Shown piece after piece: positions 24,955-33,791 of a stretch of DNA of 64,000 nucleotides (positions are counted from its first letter, which is position 1; every line of letters begins with the position of its first letter). The stretch is from Vibrio gigantis (GTDB lineage: Bacteria > Pseudomonadota > Gammaproteobacteria > Enterobacterales > Vibrionaceae), in the NCBI RefSeq assembly GCF_024347515.1, contig NZ_AP025493.1:1240001-1304000 (forward strand), given 5' to 3'. The position numbers and the translations under genes are program-made. Below the pieces are notes generated by a model that searched no databases, was not told the origin of the DNA, and saw nothing but the letters and a program-made list of their open reading frames with translations.

Positions 24955-25011
24955 TTGAGCTTCCGTTTCTGATCCTCCATTTCAAATCAACAACGACAGT
25001 ACCAACTAAGC

Positions 25012-25042
25012 AGCCCACAACGAAAATTGTGGGCTGTTTTGT
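25012..25042 (+). terminator. Terminator of the rpoE-chrR-photolyase operon
   Basis: AGCCCACAA/TTGTGGGCT (9-base perfect stem, 6-base loop) is followed by GTTTTGTT. Confidence 0.88.
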
Positions 25043-25193
25043 TGAATCCTTCGAATAGCATACCTGCATGCTCGACCCTCTGTGCTAAGATGCGCCACCA
25101 GCATACAAATGGGCTAGACTCATACTCAACAGTCCCTGTTTGTTTCGCTAAGTGTAGAATCCCTACCATGAATAATTGAAAAGGCTTTAAAGC

Positions 25194-25457
25194 ATGAGCA
25201 AGTTAACCTCAGCGGAGCGTAAAGCTCGCGACAATGAACGTTTCTCACAACGCGTAAATGACCGCAGAGAAAAAGGTGAAGACGTAGTTGCTTACGCGCT
25301 GACTAACAAAAAAGCTGTAAAATTCCTGACTAAGTCAGAGAAAAAACGTTTCAACGAAACGAAAGCGACTCTTCAAGAAGAGAAGCGAGTTAAAGAACAA
25401 GAAGAGCTTAATCGAATCGAAGACGCGTTCACGATCAAACAGTTCGACGACGAATAA
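25194..25457 (+). CDS. Small, highly charged conserved protein
   Basis: I do not recognise a domain. The 87-aa protein is rich in Lys, Arg and Glu, predicted almost wholly helical, with a likely coiled coil from about residue 50 to 75 (KSEKKRFNETKATLQEEKRVKEQEELNRIEDA). Possible roles in RNA or ribosome binding are guesses. It has its own terminator and promoter region, so it is an independent unit. Confidence 0.75.
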   Translation: MSKLTSAERKARDNERFSQRVNDRREKGEDVVAYALTNKKAVKFLTKSEKKRFNETKATLQEEKRVKEQEELNRIEDAFTIKQFDDE

Positions 25458-25473
25458 TCACTTATGATTACTT

Positions 25474-25508
25474 AGAAGCGCTGGCTCAAAGCCGGCGCTT
25501 TTACTTTC
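25474..25508 (+). terminator. Terminator after the small charged protein gene
   Basis: AAGCGC-TGGC-TCAAA-GCC-G-GCGCTT stem, then TTACTTTCTT. Confidence 0.8.
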
Positions 25509-25673
25509 TTACGAACTTCCCTCTCTCGATACGAATTCATTTACCCTTTCACCGCTCTCAGCCCTACAGCTCAGCCTATCTCTCAAGCCATCCATCAACT
25601 TTAGCCATAGATCTCAGAAAAACTCGACTCAGCCCCTTACTATCTCGAATCAACTCTACAAATTTAAGACAAT

Positions 25674-26348
25674 ATGATTTTAATTACCGGATCAAGCAGC
25701 GGTTTAGGCGCAGCGCTCGCGACACAATACGCTAACACGGCAACAGACGCTCAACGCATAGCCATTACAGGTCGCAACGCACAACGTTTAGCAGAGGTAG
25801 CGAAAAAGCTCCCAACGAATACCATTAGCCAAGTGTCGGACCTCTGTGACCCGTACTCAGTGAGCGAGATGCTTGATGCATTGCCTGAAACACCCAAGCT
25901 GGTGATTCACAGTGCTGGCAGTGGCTACTTCGGTAAGATAGAACAACAGGACCCTGCAGCCATCAGTGACATGCTGAAAAACAACATCGAGTCTTCCATC
26001 TTTTTGATTCGCGAGCTTGTGCAGCGCTACAAAGATCAACCTGTCACCATTGCTGTGGTCATGTCGACTGCCGCCCAAGGCGCTAAAGCGGAAGAGTCCA
26101 CCTATTGCGCTGCTAAATGGGCCGTGAGAGGCTTCATCGAATCAGTAAGATTGGAGTTAAAAGGTTACCCGATGAAAATCGTTGCCGTCTATCCCGGCGG
26201 AATGGCGACCGAGTTTTGGGGAACAAGTGGCAAAGCGATGGATACCTCAAGCTTTATGACCGCTCAAGAAGCCGCTCAGATGCTGCAACAGGCATTAACC
26301 AGCACAGAGCATGGATTCGTATCTGATATCACGATAAACCGCGGTTAA
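25674..26348 (+). CDS. Short-chain dehydrogenase/reductase
   Basis: A 224-aa SDR. It has the motif TGSSSGLGAA near the start, HSAGSG in place of NNAG, catalytic Ser in VVMSTAAQG and the YCAAK pair (Tyr and Lys). PGGMATEFW closes the cofactor site. Substrate unknown. It stands alone after about 215 bases without other genes; the RBS is weak (AAGA). Confidence 0.9.
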   Translation: MILITGSSSGLGAALATQYANTATDAQRIAITGRNAQRLAEVAKKLPTNTISQVSDLCDPYSVSEMLDALPETPKLVIHSAGSGYFGKIEQQDPAAISDMLKNNIESSIFLIRELVQRYKDQPVTIAVVMSTAAQGAKAEESTYCAAKWAVRGFIESVRLELKGYPMKIVAVYPGGMATEFWGTSGKAMDTSSFMTAQEAAQMLQQALTSTEHGFVSDITINRG

Positions 26349-26460
26349 CGGTTAAAGAGAGCTGCGAACAGGTAAACAGAACTATTCAGCTAATTATTTG
26401 TGAGGGTGAGCATGAAAGTGTGCGACAATGCTCGGCGTAAATTCATATTCAAGGTTTATT

Positions 26461-26700
26461 ATGAAACTTCTAGTTCGTAACCTATCGCGCTCTACTTCTG
26501 AGCAAGACATCCGTGTGCTATTTTCTGAGTTTGGCTCAGTAAAAGAGTGCAGCCTAGTTTTAGACCAAGAAACTGGCGACTCAAAAGGCTTTGCTTTTGT
26601 TGAAATGCCAGAGCACGAAGAAGCTAAAGCGGCACTAAACAAGCTGAACATGACTAAGCTTGGCAAAAACACGATTCGTGTAAAAGTAGCGAACTCTTAA
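26461..26700 (+). CDS. RRM-type RNA-binding protein
   Basis: A 79-aa protein consisting of one RNA recognition motif. RNP2 is LLVRNL (residues 3-8) and RNP1 is KGFAFVEM (about 42-49), with the aromatic residues needed for RNA stacking. Bacterial proteins of this kind are often cold-induced, but that is not shown here. Start at ATG 26461 after AAGGTTT; an earlier in-frame ATG at 26428 adds unconserved residues. The gene ends before an unusually long terminator stem. Confidence 0.92.
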   Translation: MKLLVRNLSRSTSEQDIRVLFSEFGSVKECSLVLDQETGDSKGFAFVEMPEHEEAKAALNKLNMTKLGKNTIRVKVANS

Positions 26701-26752
26701 TCGAGCCACGCTTCATAAGCCACGTGGCTTAGCTTAATGCAGCACAGATGAT

Positions 26753-26807
26753 AAAGCCCGTAACGATATTCCGCTGAAAAAGCATAATATCGTTACGGGC
26801 TTTTTGC
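26753..26807 (+). terminator. Terminator with 18-base perfect stem
   Basis: The arms 26753-26770 and 26786-26803 are exactly complementary (AAAGCCCGTAACGATATT and its complement), with a 15-base loop, followed by TTTTT. The stem is about twice the usual length. Confidence 0.9.
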
Positions 26808-26857
26808 TGCTCGCGATTCTCTTTTTACAACACGACTGGCTTACTTAAGGCTCACGT

Positions 26858-27202
26858 TTATAACCCTTCATGTTCATCAATCGCACGTCTTGCTTCGGCC
26901 ATTGAACACCCAGACTCCATCACCAACTGAGCGACCGTCATCGAGGGTGTCGCAACCAACAGCGATGCCAAACATACCACCGGCTTAGGCAGTACCTTGT
27001 CTATCGCAATGGCGATCCAACCGTCTTTTTCATGGGTGAGCAAGGCTTTAAATTCAATAAGTTGATGATCTTGAGCGACCAGTAACCAATTACGCGAACG
27101 ACGAACTCGTTTCAACTGACATCCACATTCCGCAGCATTCGCCATCACTTGGCTTTTATCACTCACACGATGTACAAAACTATTCAATGGGACGCTAAAC
27201 AT
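26858..27202 (-). CDS. Vibrio-type 'ribosome recycling factor family' protein (RRF_GI-like)
   Basis: A 114-aa protein that resembles a small Vibrio family labelled RRF_GI. Features are SFVHRVSDKSQVMANAAECGCQLKRVRRSRNWLL in the first half and the C-terminal helical segment SLLVATPSMTVAQLVMESGCSMAEARRAIDEHEGL. Despite the name, real ribosome recycling activity is not shown and the protein is shorter than RRF. I choose ATG 27202 because AGAGAG precedes it, not the earlier ATG at 27229. Monocistronic. Confidence 0.7.
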   Translation of the reverse strand: MFSVPLNSFVHRVSDKSQVMANAAECGCQLKRVRRSRNWLLVAQDHQLIEFKALLTHEKDGWIAIAIDKVLPKPVVCLASLLVATPSMTVAQLVMESGCSMAEARRAIDEHEGL

Positions 27203-27307
27203 AACTCTCTGCCAACCAACCTCTATCAATCATTGAAACACTAATTGCTCGTCACTCAGCACTTCAATCACAACTCAATAAAACCGTGAGTAGGATTACA
27301 CAGACAC

Positions 27308-27349
27308 AAAAAAACCGCCAGTGATGCACTAAGCAGCCTCGCGGTTTTT
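27308..27349 (-). terminator. Terminator after the MalY/PatB gene
   Basis: On the minus strand AAAACCGC pairs with GCGGTTTT around a 22-base loop, followed by a T-rich tract (TTTTTTTG). It lies 27 bases past the stop codon. Confidence 0.7.
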
Positions 27350-27375
27350 CGTTCTGTAGAGCCTAACGCTCGATA

Positions 27376-28608
27376 TCAGCAGCAGCTTTTTGACGCGCTG
27401 CTATCACAACAAGTTGAACTAACTTGGTTTCCTCGCGTAAAACCATCAATTGCGTTCGCTAAAGCAGTAAATGACCGCTCTATATTGTCTCGCGAAGTGG
27501 CGATGTTCATTCGCATAAAATGATAACTTTCAGCACCAAACCAACCGCCCGGCGTTAACCCCATCTTAGCCTGCTCAAACACCACATTCTTTAGCTCTTC
27601 TTCCGAGAAACCTAACTCTGAGAAATCAAACCATACTTGGTAAGTCCCTTGTGGTTGGATCACTTTCAATTGAGGAATACGTTGCTCGGCAAATTGAGTG
27701 ACCCACTTAATCGTGTCTTGTAGATACACCAACATTTCGTCTAGCCATTCTTCACCCTGTTCAAAGGCAGCAATCGTCGCAAACGTCGTTAAAGCATTAC
27801 CATGGTCAAGATACATCGCCGCCACGTTGGCTTTAAACGCTTCAAATAGCTCATTGTTGTTGGTGTACACATAGCCATTTGAGATGCTGTGCATGCCGAA
27901 GGTTTTCGCCGGAGAGCCAATCAAGGTGATGACCTTGTCGTAATCAAAGCTGGTCAAACTCGTGAAAGAGTGGCCTTCAAAGATAATGTCTGAGTGGACC
28001 TCATCACTGATGATCAACACATCATGGCGCTTAGCGATCTCGATAACTTGCTCAATTTCTTGATGTGTCCACACGCGACCTGTTGGGTTGTGCGGGTTAC
28101 AGAAAATCATCGTCTTCACTTTTTGTTCGATGATCTGTTGTTCCATGCCGTCGAAATCAATGCGGTAACCTTGCTCATCCTTAATAAGTGGGCTCTTCAC
28201 GACCTTGCGGTTAGCTTTGTTCACTAAGTTAGAAAACTGGTGATACGCCGGCGTATGAATAAGCACACCATCGCCTTCGTTGGTGAATTGGCGCAGTAGC
28301 AACGCGATGCCAGAAAGCACACCCGGCACCTGCACGAACTTATCAGCCGAAAGGTTCAAACCATGACGCTTTGAGTACCATTGAGAAAGGGCCTCAAACA
28401 CCGCTTGCTCATGAAACTCATAAGAGTACACACCACGTTCAACCAAACGATTAAGCTCTTGAGTGATCGGTTCCGCTACCTGAAAATCCATATCGGCAAC
28501 CCAGTATGGGAATACATCTGTGGTGTTATAAATGTTCTGTAACATCTGCGGTTTGCTTTTGATAAACGCATTCTCACCGTAGTTAGATGTACTCTTAAAC
28601 GCTGTCAT
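27376..28608 (-). CDS. MalY/PatB-type PLP-dependent C-S lyase (aminotransferase fold)
   Basis: A 410-aa fold-type I PLP enzyme that probably cleaves cystathionine or cysteine conjugates. Segments are VFPYWVADMDFQVAEPI (N-terminal), FCNPHNPTGRVW, IISDEVHSDIIF and the PLP lysine in GSPAKTFGMHS, then RMNIATSR with the carboxylate-binding Arg. The C-terminus ends in an unusual cysteine-rich tail (STCCDSSASKSCC) not part of the enzyme fold. Start at 28608 (MTAFKSTSNYGENAF) with GAGG 8 bases before. OsmC and GFA genes lie upstream on the same strand. Confidence 0.9.
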   Translation of the reverse strand: MTAFKSTSNYGENAFIKSKPQMLQNIYNTTDVFPYWVADMDFQVAEPITQELNRLVERGVYSYEFHEQAVFEALSQWYSKRHGLNLSADKFVQVPGVLSGIALLLRQFTNEGDGVLIHTPAYHQFSNLVNKANRKVVKSPLIKDEQGYRIDFDGMEQQIIEQKVKTMIFCNPHNPTGRVWTHQEIEQVIEIAKRHDVLIISDEVHSDIIFEGHSFTSLTSFDYDKVITLIGSPAKTFGMHSISNGYVYTNNNELFEAFKANVAAMYLDHGNALTTFATIAAFEQGEEWLDEMLVYLQDTIKWVTQFAEQRIPQLKVIQPQGTYQVWFDFSELGFSEEELKNVVFEQAKMGLTPGGWFGAESYHFMRMNIATSRDNIERSFTALANAIDGFTRGNQVSSTCCDSSASKSCC

Positions 28609-28735
28609 GGAGGAGCCCTCAATAGGTTGTTCGGTCTTTTTTGCAATCAACTAGACTGCATGAATACCCTTAAGACGATGGCAAAATCAAAAAGACGAAA
28701 CTTTTAGAAAATAATCTGAACAATACAAATTAATC

Positions 28736-29197
28736 TCATATCTCTACCTTTATCTCCGTCTTGACCGAATTAGCGATAAAGCAATTCTTGTGTGCTAAGT
28801 GGTGCAGCTTGTCGAGTTGAGCACGGGTTGGAACCTTGCTACCAATAAACACAATCTTAGGGCGCAGTGTCACTGTAGTTACGGATGAACGGCCTGACTC
28901 ATCTTCCTCAAGCACACCAATCGCATCATCCACATAAGAGTCGATCACGTACTTCTGCTTAGCCGCAATGCCCAAAAAAGTCAGCATGTGGCAGCTAGAA
29001 AGTGCCGCGATAAAGGCTTCTTCTGGATCAACATTCGCTTCAACCGACAGCGGTAGTGGCACAACATGAGGAGAAGACGAAGCAGGTACAGTAACACCAC
29101 CATCGAATTCCCATGTGTGGCCGCGGCTGTATTGATTGTCGCTAAAAGCTTCATCTTCCGCTTTTTGCCAGCGAATGACCGCACCATATTCAGACAT
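28736..29197 (-). CDS. OsmC/Ohr family peroxidase
   Basis: A 153-aa thiol peroxidase. It has the reactive Cys69 in AALSSCHMLTFL and the second Cys139 in AHKNCFIANSV, the pair that reduces organic hydroperoxides. Other family segments are HTWEFDGGVTVPASSSP and VDPEEAFIAA. The start is ATG 29197, with AAGGA 7 bases upstream; a nearby ATG at 29203 is too close to the RBS. It follows the GFA gene by 28 bases and is likely cotranscribed with it. Confidence 0.9.
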   Translation of the reverse strand: MSEYGAVIRWQKAEDEAFSDNQYSRGHTWEFDGGVTVPASSSPHVVPLPLSVEANVDPEEAFIAALSSCHMLTFLGIAAKQKYVIDSYVDDAIGVLEEDESGRSSVTTVTLRPKIVFIGSKVPTRAQLDKLHHLAHKNCFIANSVKTEIKVEI

Positions 29198-29225
29198 AAA
29201 CATTTCCTTTTTAATGCTCAATAAA

Positions 29226-29618
29226 TTAACGGTCAGCAGGGTGATTAACACCGTCGTTGGTGACCACACCGCCAATATCAAAAGGGTTTACCCCTTCCAA
29301 ACAACCAATGTTAAATCCATATTCATTTGGACTTGAACGGCGCTGATGATGAGTATAAATACCGCAGTTCGAACAGAAGTAATGCTTCGCAGTATTGGTG
29401 TTGAATTGATAAAGCTTGAGATGCTCTTCACCTTTCACGATCTTGATCCCATCTAAGGCCACAGAGCCGACTATCGCGCCTTTACGACGACAAATGGAGC
29501 AATCGCAACGGCGTGGCTTTTCGATGCCGTTAGGTAAACTGAGCTCAAGTTCCACCGCACCGCAGTGACAAGTTGCCTTGTGCAAAGGTTGGATAACCGT
29601 GTTACCGACTACTTTCAT
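29226..29618 (-). CDS. GFA family zinc protein
   Basis: A 130-aa protein of the glutathione-dependent formaldehyde-activating (GFA/CENP-V) fold. All zinc cysteines are present: C17 and C19 (CHC), C38, C40 and C43 (CDCSIC), and C82 and C85 (CSNC). Members may bind glutathione adducts, but most, like this one, have no proven substrate. Start at ATG 29618 after GGAGAG. It is upstream of osmC in what looks like a two-gene redox operon. Confidence 0.9.
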   Translation of the reverse strand: MKVVGNTVIQPLHKATCHCGAVELELSLPNGIEKPRRCDCSICRRKGAIVGSVALDGIKIVKGEEHLKLYQFNTNTAKHYFCSNCGIYTHHQRRSSPNEYGFNIGCLEGVNPFDIGGVVTNDGVNHPADR

Positions 29619-29909
29619 TGTTCTCTCCAATCACGTCCTTGTTTTAGAGCTAGCATAGCGAGATCCAAGAAACGTGTCCGTAACCTAGCTTTTAGAATGA
29701 ACAATTGCTTGAAATGCATCAATAAGCTAACAACATTTACTCGATCGTGAAAAGAACGAGGGCCAAAGAAAGCACCTAATATCAATAAAATCCAATGCCT
29801 AAGTGCACCTTCCCCGTACATTAATAATCCTTAATCTAAGCACAACCCGCCCTTAATCCTTATGCCAGTAAGCTCGTTCCATTAATTAAAAATCGGAAGA
29901 GGATTTAAA

Positions 29910-31388
29910 GTGAACATACTGGGATATTTACAAAAAATAGGCAAAGCACTCATGGTGCCGATTGCCGTTCTCCCTGCAGGTGGTTTGATGCTAGGGCTAG
30001 GGTATGCAATAGACCCAACAGGTTGGGGAGCCAATAGCGCACTTGCCACCATATTGGTGTATGGAGGCAAAGGCATCATGGATAACCAAGCTTGGTTATT
30101 TGCAGTGGGTGTGGCTTATGGTTTAGCGAAAGATAACAACGGTGCAGCGGCGCTTTCTGGGCTTCTCGGACTACTGATTATCGAAATGATTGTGGGCAAT
30201 GTCGCGGTAATTTCACAGATTACTGGGGTCCCTGTCGAGCAAATGACAAGCTCGGAGATCATTGCTTCAGAAGCCTCGGTGAGTGCATTTACAGGCATTA
30301 TCATGGGCTTGGTGGCTGCTGCATTATATAACCGGTTCCACACAATCAAGCTGCCTGCAGTGCTTGGCTTCTTTGGCGGAAAACGCTTTGTTCCAATTGT
30401 CACGTCTCTTGCCGCTATCTCAATCAGCTTAGTCATGGTGTACGTGTGGCCAGCCGTTTATGGCGCACTTGTCGACTTTGGTATCGCTATCTCGGAAATG
30501 GGGGCAGCCGGCGCTGGTCTATACGGCTTCTTTAACCGATTGCTGATTCCTGTTGGTCTTCATCACGCTTTAAACCAAGTATTCATTTTCGACCTAGTTG
30601 GCATCAACGATATTTCTAAATTCTGGTCGGGTACGGGTGAACTCGGTGTAACGGGCATCTACCAAGGTGGCTTCTTCCCTATTATGGGTTATGGCTTACC
30701 AGCGGCTTGTCTGGCTATGTACCACTGTGCGAAACCAGAAAACAAAAAGAAAGTAGGCGGAATCTTAGGTGCATCGGCACTGACGGCTATTTTAACCGGT
30801 GTAACTGAACCGATTGAATTTGCCTTCATGTTTGTGGCTCCCGTGCTTTACGTTATCCACGCGCTCTTGGCTGCACTTTCACTTTACATCGCAGCAAGTA
30901 TGCAGTGGATTGCTGGCTTTACCTTCAGTGGCGGTTTAATTGACTTTGTATTGTCGTACAACCTTCCTCTCGCTATGAAACCATACATGCTAGTACTACA
31001 AGGCCTGTGTTTCTCAGCGATTTACTACTCAGTTTTCCGTTTTGCGATTCTAAAGTTTGACTTGAAAACGCCGGGGCGTGAAGACGCAGAAGTTGCTGAA
31101 GTAAGCAACGTAACCTCTAACGAGAAAGCAGCTCTGTATCTTAAGGCTCTTGGTGGACACGCCAACCTAACCAGCATCGATTCATGCATCACTCGACTGC
31201 GCCTATCACTTGAGGACGTAAGCATTGTCGATGAAGCAGCACTCAAAGCCATCGGCGCTATGGGCGTCGTGAAAATTGGAGCGAACAACCTTCAAGTGAT
31301 TATTGGCACAGAAGCCGAAGAGGTTGCTCACGCAATGAAGCAAATTCCTGCGAACCAAGACTTAAATGAAGTAGCTCTACCAAGCTAA
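29910..31388 (+). CDS. nagE: N-acetylglucosamine-specific PTS transporter EIICB
   Basis: Imports and phosphorylates N-acetylglucosamine. It has 492 aa: an EIIC membrane domain (about residues 1-375, starting ILGYLQKIGKALMVPIAVLPAGGL, with the conserved GVTEPIEFAFMFVAP) and an EIIB domain with phosphocysteine Cys426 in IDSCITRLRL. It lacks a C-terminal EIIA domain, so a separate EIIA is needed. The start is GTG (AGAGGA 6 bases upstream). A clear terminator follows. NagC or other control is possible but I did not find a convincing operator in the 279 bases upstream. Confidence 0.93.
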   Translation: MNILGYLQKIGKALMVPIAVLPAGGLMLGLGYAIDPTGWGANSALATILVYGGKGIMDNQAWLFAVGVAYGLAKDNNGAAALSGLLGLLIIEMIVGNVAVISQITGVPVEQMTSSEIIASEASVSAFTGIIMGLVAAALYNRFHTIKLPAVLGFFGGKRFVPIVTSLAAISISLVMVYVWPAVYGALVDFGIAISEMGAAGAGLYGFFNRLLIPVGLHHALNQVFIFDLVGINDISKFWSGTGELGVTGIYQGGFFPIMGYGLPAACLAMYHCAKPENKKKVGGILGASALTAILTGVTEPIEFAFMFVAPVLYVIHALLAALSLYIAASMQWIAGFTFSGGLIDFVLSYNLPLAMKPYMLVLQGLCFSAIYYSVFRFAILKFDLKTPGREDAEVAEVSNVTSNEKAALYLKALGGHANLTSIDSCITRLRLSLEDVSIVDEAALKAIGAMGVVKIGANNLQVIIGTEAEEVAHAMKQIPANQDLNEVALPS

Positions 31389-31428
31389 ACTATCCAGTTA
31401 TCGGTAAGTTCTAGAAAGCAGAAAATAC

Positions 31429-31461
31429 AAAGGCCAAAGCACGATGCTTTGGCCTTTTTCG
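31429..31461 (+). terminator. Terminator of nagE
   Basis: The 13-base stem AAAGGCCAAAGCA/TGCTTTGGCCTTT with loop CGA, then TT. It may also end the convergent kinase gene. Confidence 0.9.
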
Positions 31462-31549
31462 ATAAAGGGCTCGTTGATTTTCATCTTTCTGCGGTACCGC
31501 AACTAGAGCGATTTAATTCGATAATTAGACAGTGAAAGCCAAGTTTGGC

Positions 31550-32842
31550 TTAACGGGAAAAGTAAAGGCGAGCTCGTAACCCAGGGTTATTGTCTCTCAT
31601 GATCAGGTGCGCATGATGGCGCTTCACTACAGCGTCCACTAAGGATAACCCCAACCCATTACCAAACTCGGTCCGACTCTTGTCTGCACGATACATAGGA
31701 CGGCATACATTCACTTTATCGCTGTCAGAAATACCAATTCCATTGTCTGATACCGACACGCCAAACAGATCAATCACCACGTCAATTTCCCCCTTATCAG
31801 GGGTGTACTTCACCGCATTTTCAACTAAGTTGAATACCGCCCTGAACAGCAAACTTTTATCTCCCACAACTTCACACGCTTGGTCTTGCCTAAAAGTCAG
31901 TTTTTGTTGCTTCATTTCTGCCAATGGGCTAACAAATTCAATCGCATCTTGGGCGATTTTTCCAAGATCCACCCGCTCGGTCGCTATCGCCATCTGCCCG
32001 CTATTTAACTTGGCGATCTCAAGCATGCTATTAAACAGCGACAAAATAAGTTCAAGTTCATCATGACAAGCGGAAAACTGCTCCTGATGTTCGGCCGTTA
32101 AGTTGGAATCCGATAAGACTTCCTCTAATCGCAACTTCAAACGAGCCATGGGAGTGCGCATGTCATGAGCCATCCCAACAGTCAGCGACTTCAATGACTC
32201 TTCATTTTTAGCCATCTGCTCGATCATGAAATTAAGGTGGATAGCGAGAATATCGAATTCGTCATCTTGTTTAGAGACCGCTATTTTGACCTCTCTTTCG
32301 CCACATAGAACACGATTCATCGCTTGGTTTACCCGCTCCAAGCGTTTTGATATCAGCACAGTAAAAAACAGCGCCGCAATCAACATCACCGCGATAGGCA
32401 GGACAATGCCCGAAAAAACAATGGGAATAAGGGTATTTCGATACTCTTCAACCGCTTTGGGGTCGATACCAATGACAAGACGATGCGAGTCACCAACAAG
32501 AATGTCGGTGGTCTCTGACAAGGTATATTTTGCTACTGGATAAGTAGATGTTGCAGTAGAAGGAGCAGCGCGCTCTGTCAGATGGTAATAAAATTGCGTA
32601 TTTGAGGTTCGCTTAGCCGCGAGCAGCTTTTCAACGTCAGCTTTGCTCTGTTGGGCAACATAGCTAAATTCCGAAGACTCATCTTGCAACTGCTTGACCA
32701 GTTGTTCGCGGTGAAAAGCATCCGAGTTCTTATAAACCTGTCTGATCACAATAACGTTAATCACTGTAACCAGAACAAACAACCCAACTAGAGTTTTAAA
32801 TACGGAAGAGCGAGTAAGAGAGTAATCATCGACGAAGGACAT
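31550..32842 (-). CDS. Two-component sensor histidine kinase
   Basis: A 430-aa inner-membrane kinase. TM1 is about residues 14-35, a periplasmic loop of about 100 aa follows, and TM2 is about 141-163. Next come a HAMP segment and the phosphorylated His226 in GMAHDMRTPMARLKLRL. The ATPase domain has N-box NLVENAVKYT, then VSDNGIGI and GNGLGLSLVDAVVKRH. The periplasmic sensor loop has no recognised domain. Its gene starts 17 bases inside the response regulator gene, so both proteins are coexpressed. The signal is unknown. Confidence 0.93.
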   Translation of the reverse strand: MSFVDDYSLTRSSVFKTLVGLFVLVTVINVIVIRQVYKNSDAFHREQLVKQLQDESSEFSYVAQQSKADVEKLLAAKRTSNTQFYYHLTERAAPSTATSTYPVAKYTLSETTDILVGDSHRLVIGIDPKAVEEYRNTLIPIVFSGIVLPIAVMLIAALFFTVLISKRLERVNQAMNRVLCGEREVKIAVSKQDDEFDILAIHLNFMIEQMAKNEESLKSLTVGMAHDMRTPMARLKLRLEEVLSDSNLTAEHQEQFSACHDELELILSLFNSMLEIAKLNSGQMAIATERVDLGKIAQDAIEFVSPLAEMKQQKLTFRQDQACEVVGDKSLLFRAVFNLVENAVKYTPDKGEIDVVIDLFGVSVSDNGIGISDSDKVNVCRPMYRADKSRTEFGNGLGLSLVDAVVKRHHAHLIMRDNNPGLRARLYFSR

Positions 32843-33500
32843 AACCTGCCCCTCTCACGGTGTGAAGTAAATCAGGACAACCGGCGTCTTCTAATTTGCG
32901 CCTGAGATTAGCGACATGAACATCAATCACATTGGTCTTAGGATCAAAATGATAACTCCAAATAGCCTCAAACAAGCGCATTCTCGATACCACTTGCTCG
33001 CTATGCTCAACAAAATATTGAATCAGTTTAAACTCTTTAGGTTGCAGCAAAAGCTCTTGGTTTTTGCATGTTACTCGATGTGCTCGTAAATCAATTTCTA
33101 AGCAATCATAAGCCAAGGTATTGTCGTTAGAAGGCTGCCTTTGAGTTCGATTAATAATAATGTCGACGCGGGCGATAAGCTCGGCAAGAGCGAAAGGTTT
33201 AATCAAGTAGTCATCGCTACCAGCCTGTAAACCGTTCACACGGTCTTCTACGCTGTCCATGGCGCTGAGTATCAGCACGGGTAAATGCTCTTCTGTCGCT
33301 TTAATAGCAGATAGAACTTTCATGCCGTCTAGATACGGCAACATACGATCCAGAATCACCAGTTGATACTCTGAGCTCAAGGCCATCATTAAGCCCTTTT
33401 TGCCATCTTCAGCTTGATCAACCGCATAGCCATGCTCTTCAAGACCTTTAGCAACAAATTCTCTCGTGGTGGTGTCATCTTCGATGATAAGTATTTTCAC
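32826..33500 (-). CDS. OmpR-family response regulator
   Basis: A 224-aa regulator. The receiver domain holds acidic residues (IIEDD), the phospho-acceptor D51 (LVILDRMLP) and Lys in DDYLIKPFA. The DNA-binding winged helix (about 130-224) has LLLQPKEFKLIQYF and TNVIDVHVANLRRKLE. It resembles the QseB/CusR group, but the targets cannot be told. Its promoter would lie in the 33501-33560 region. First gene of the pair. Confidence 0.93.
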   Translation of the reverse strand: MKILIIEDDTTTREFVAKGLEEHGYAVDQAEDGKKGLMMALSSEYQLVILDRMLPYLDGMKVLSAIKATEEHLPVLILSAMDSVEDRVNGLQAGSDDYLIKPFALAELIARVDIIINRTQRQPSNDNTLAYDCLEIDLRAHRVTCKNQELLLQPKEFKLIQYFVEHSEQVVSRMRLFEAIWSYHFDPKTNVIDVHVANLRRKLEDAGCPDLLHTVRGAGYVLRR

Positions 33501-33552
33501 TGATATCCCTCTTTATCGACGCTAAATTTTACCGTAAACGAAAATCCGATCG

Positions 33553-33735
33553 TCAGAAAAAAGAAAGGCTCGCATGACTAATGCGAGCCAGATGCGATTT
33601 AGGGGGTAAATCGCAATTCGGTAGTAATGTTCGGTGCTCACGATAGAGCTTCAGCTTTAGTATGTGTGCATTGGCATTGATATTTCATTTTCGTTTTATT
33701 AACAATAATTAATCTCTGGCAGATAAAAGCTTCTC
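33553..33735 (-). ncRNA. Putative small RNA or structured 3' UTR element, copy A
   Basis: A region repeated at 39008-39180. On the minus strand it contains a hairpin with stem TGCGATTTA/TAAATCGCA around a C-rich loop (seen as AGGGGG on the plus strand, 33601-33606), then the terminator GGCTCGCA/TGCGAGCC followed by TTTCTTTTTT. Upstream is AT-rich sequence with a conserved ATATCAATGC that could hold a -10 box. The likely RNA is about 110-120 nt. It lies between a LysR gene (same strand, upstream) and the response regulator. Strand and ends are inferred. Confidence 0.45.
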
Positions 33736-33791
33736 ATAACGGGAGTAGAGATCTATCTACGCTCAATACCGAGCACATAGCTCAAAGTAAC

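Noticed and set aside
29631..29909. NagC operator upstream of nagE
   Set aside because: The region is AT-rich but I found no convincing match to the NagC consensus.
30116..30436. Minus-strand frame of 106 codons inside nagE
   Set aside because: Fully within a well-conserved membrane protein gene, no RBS or family.
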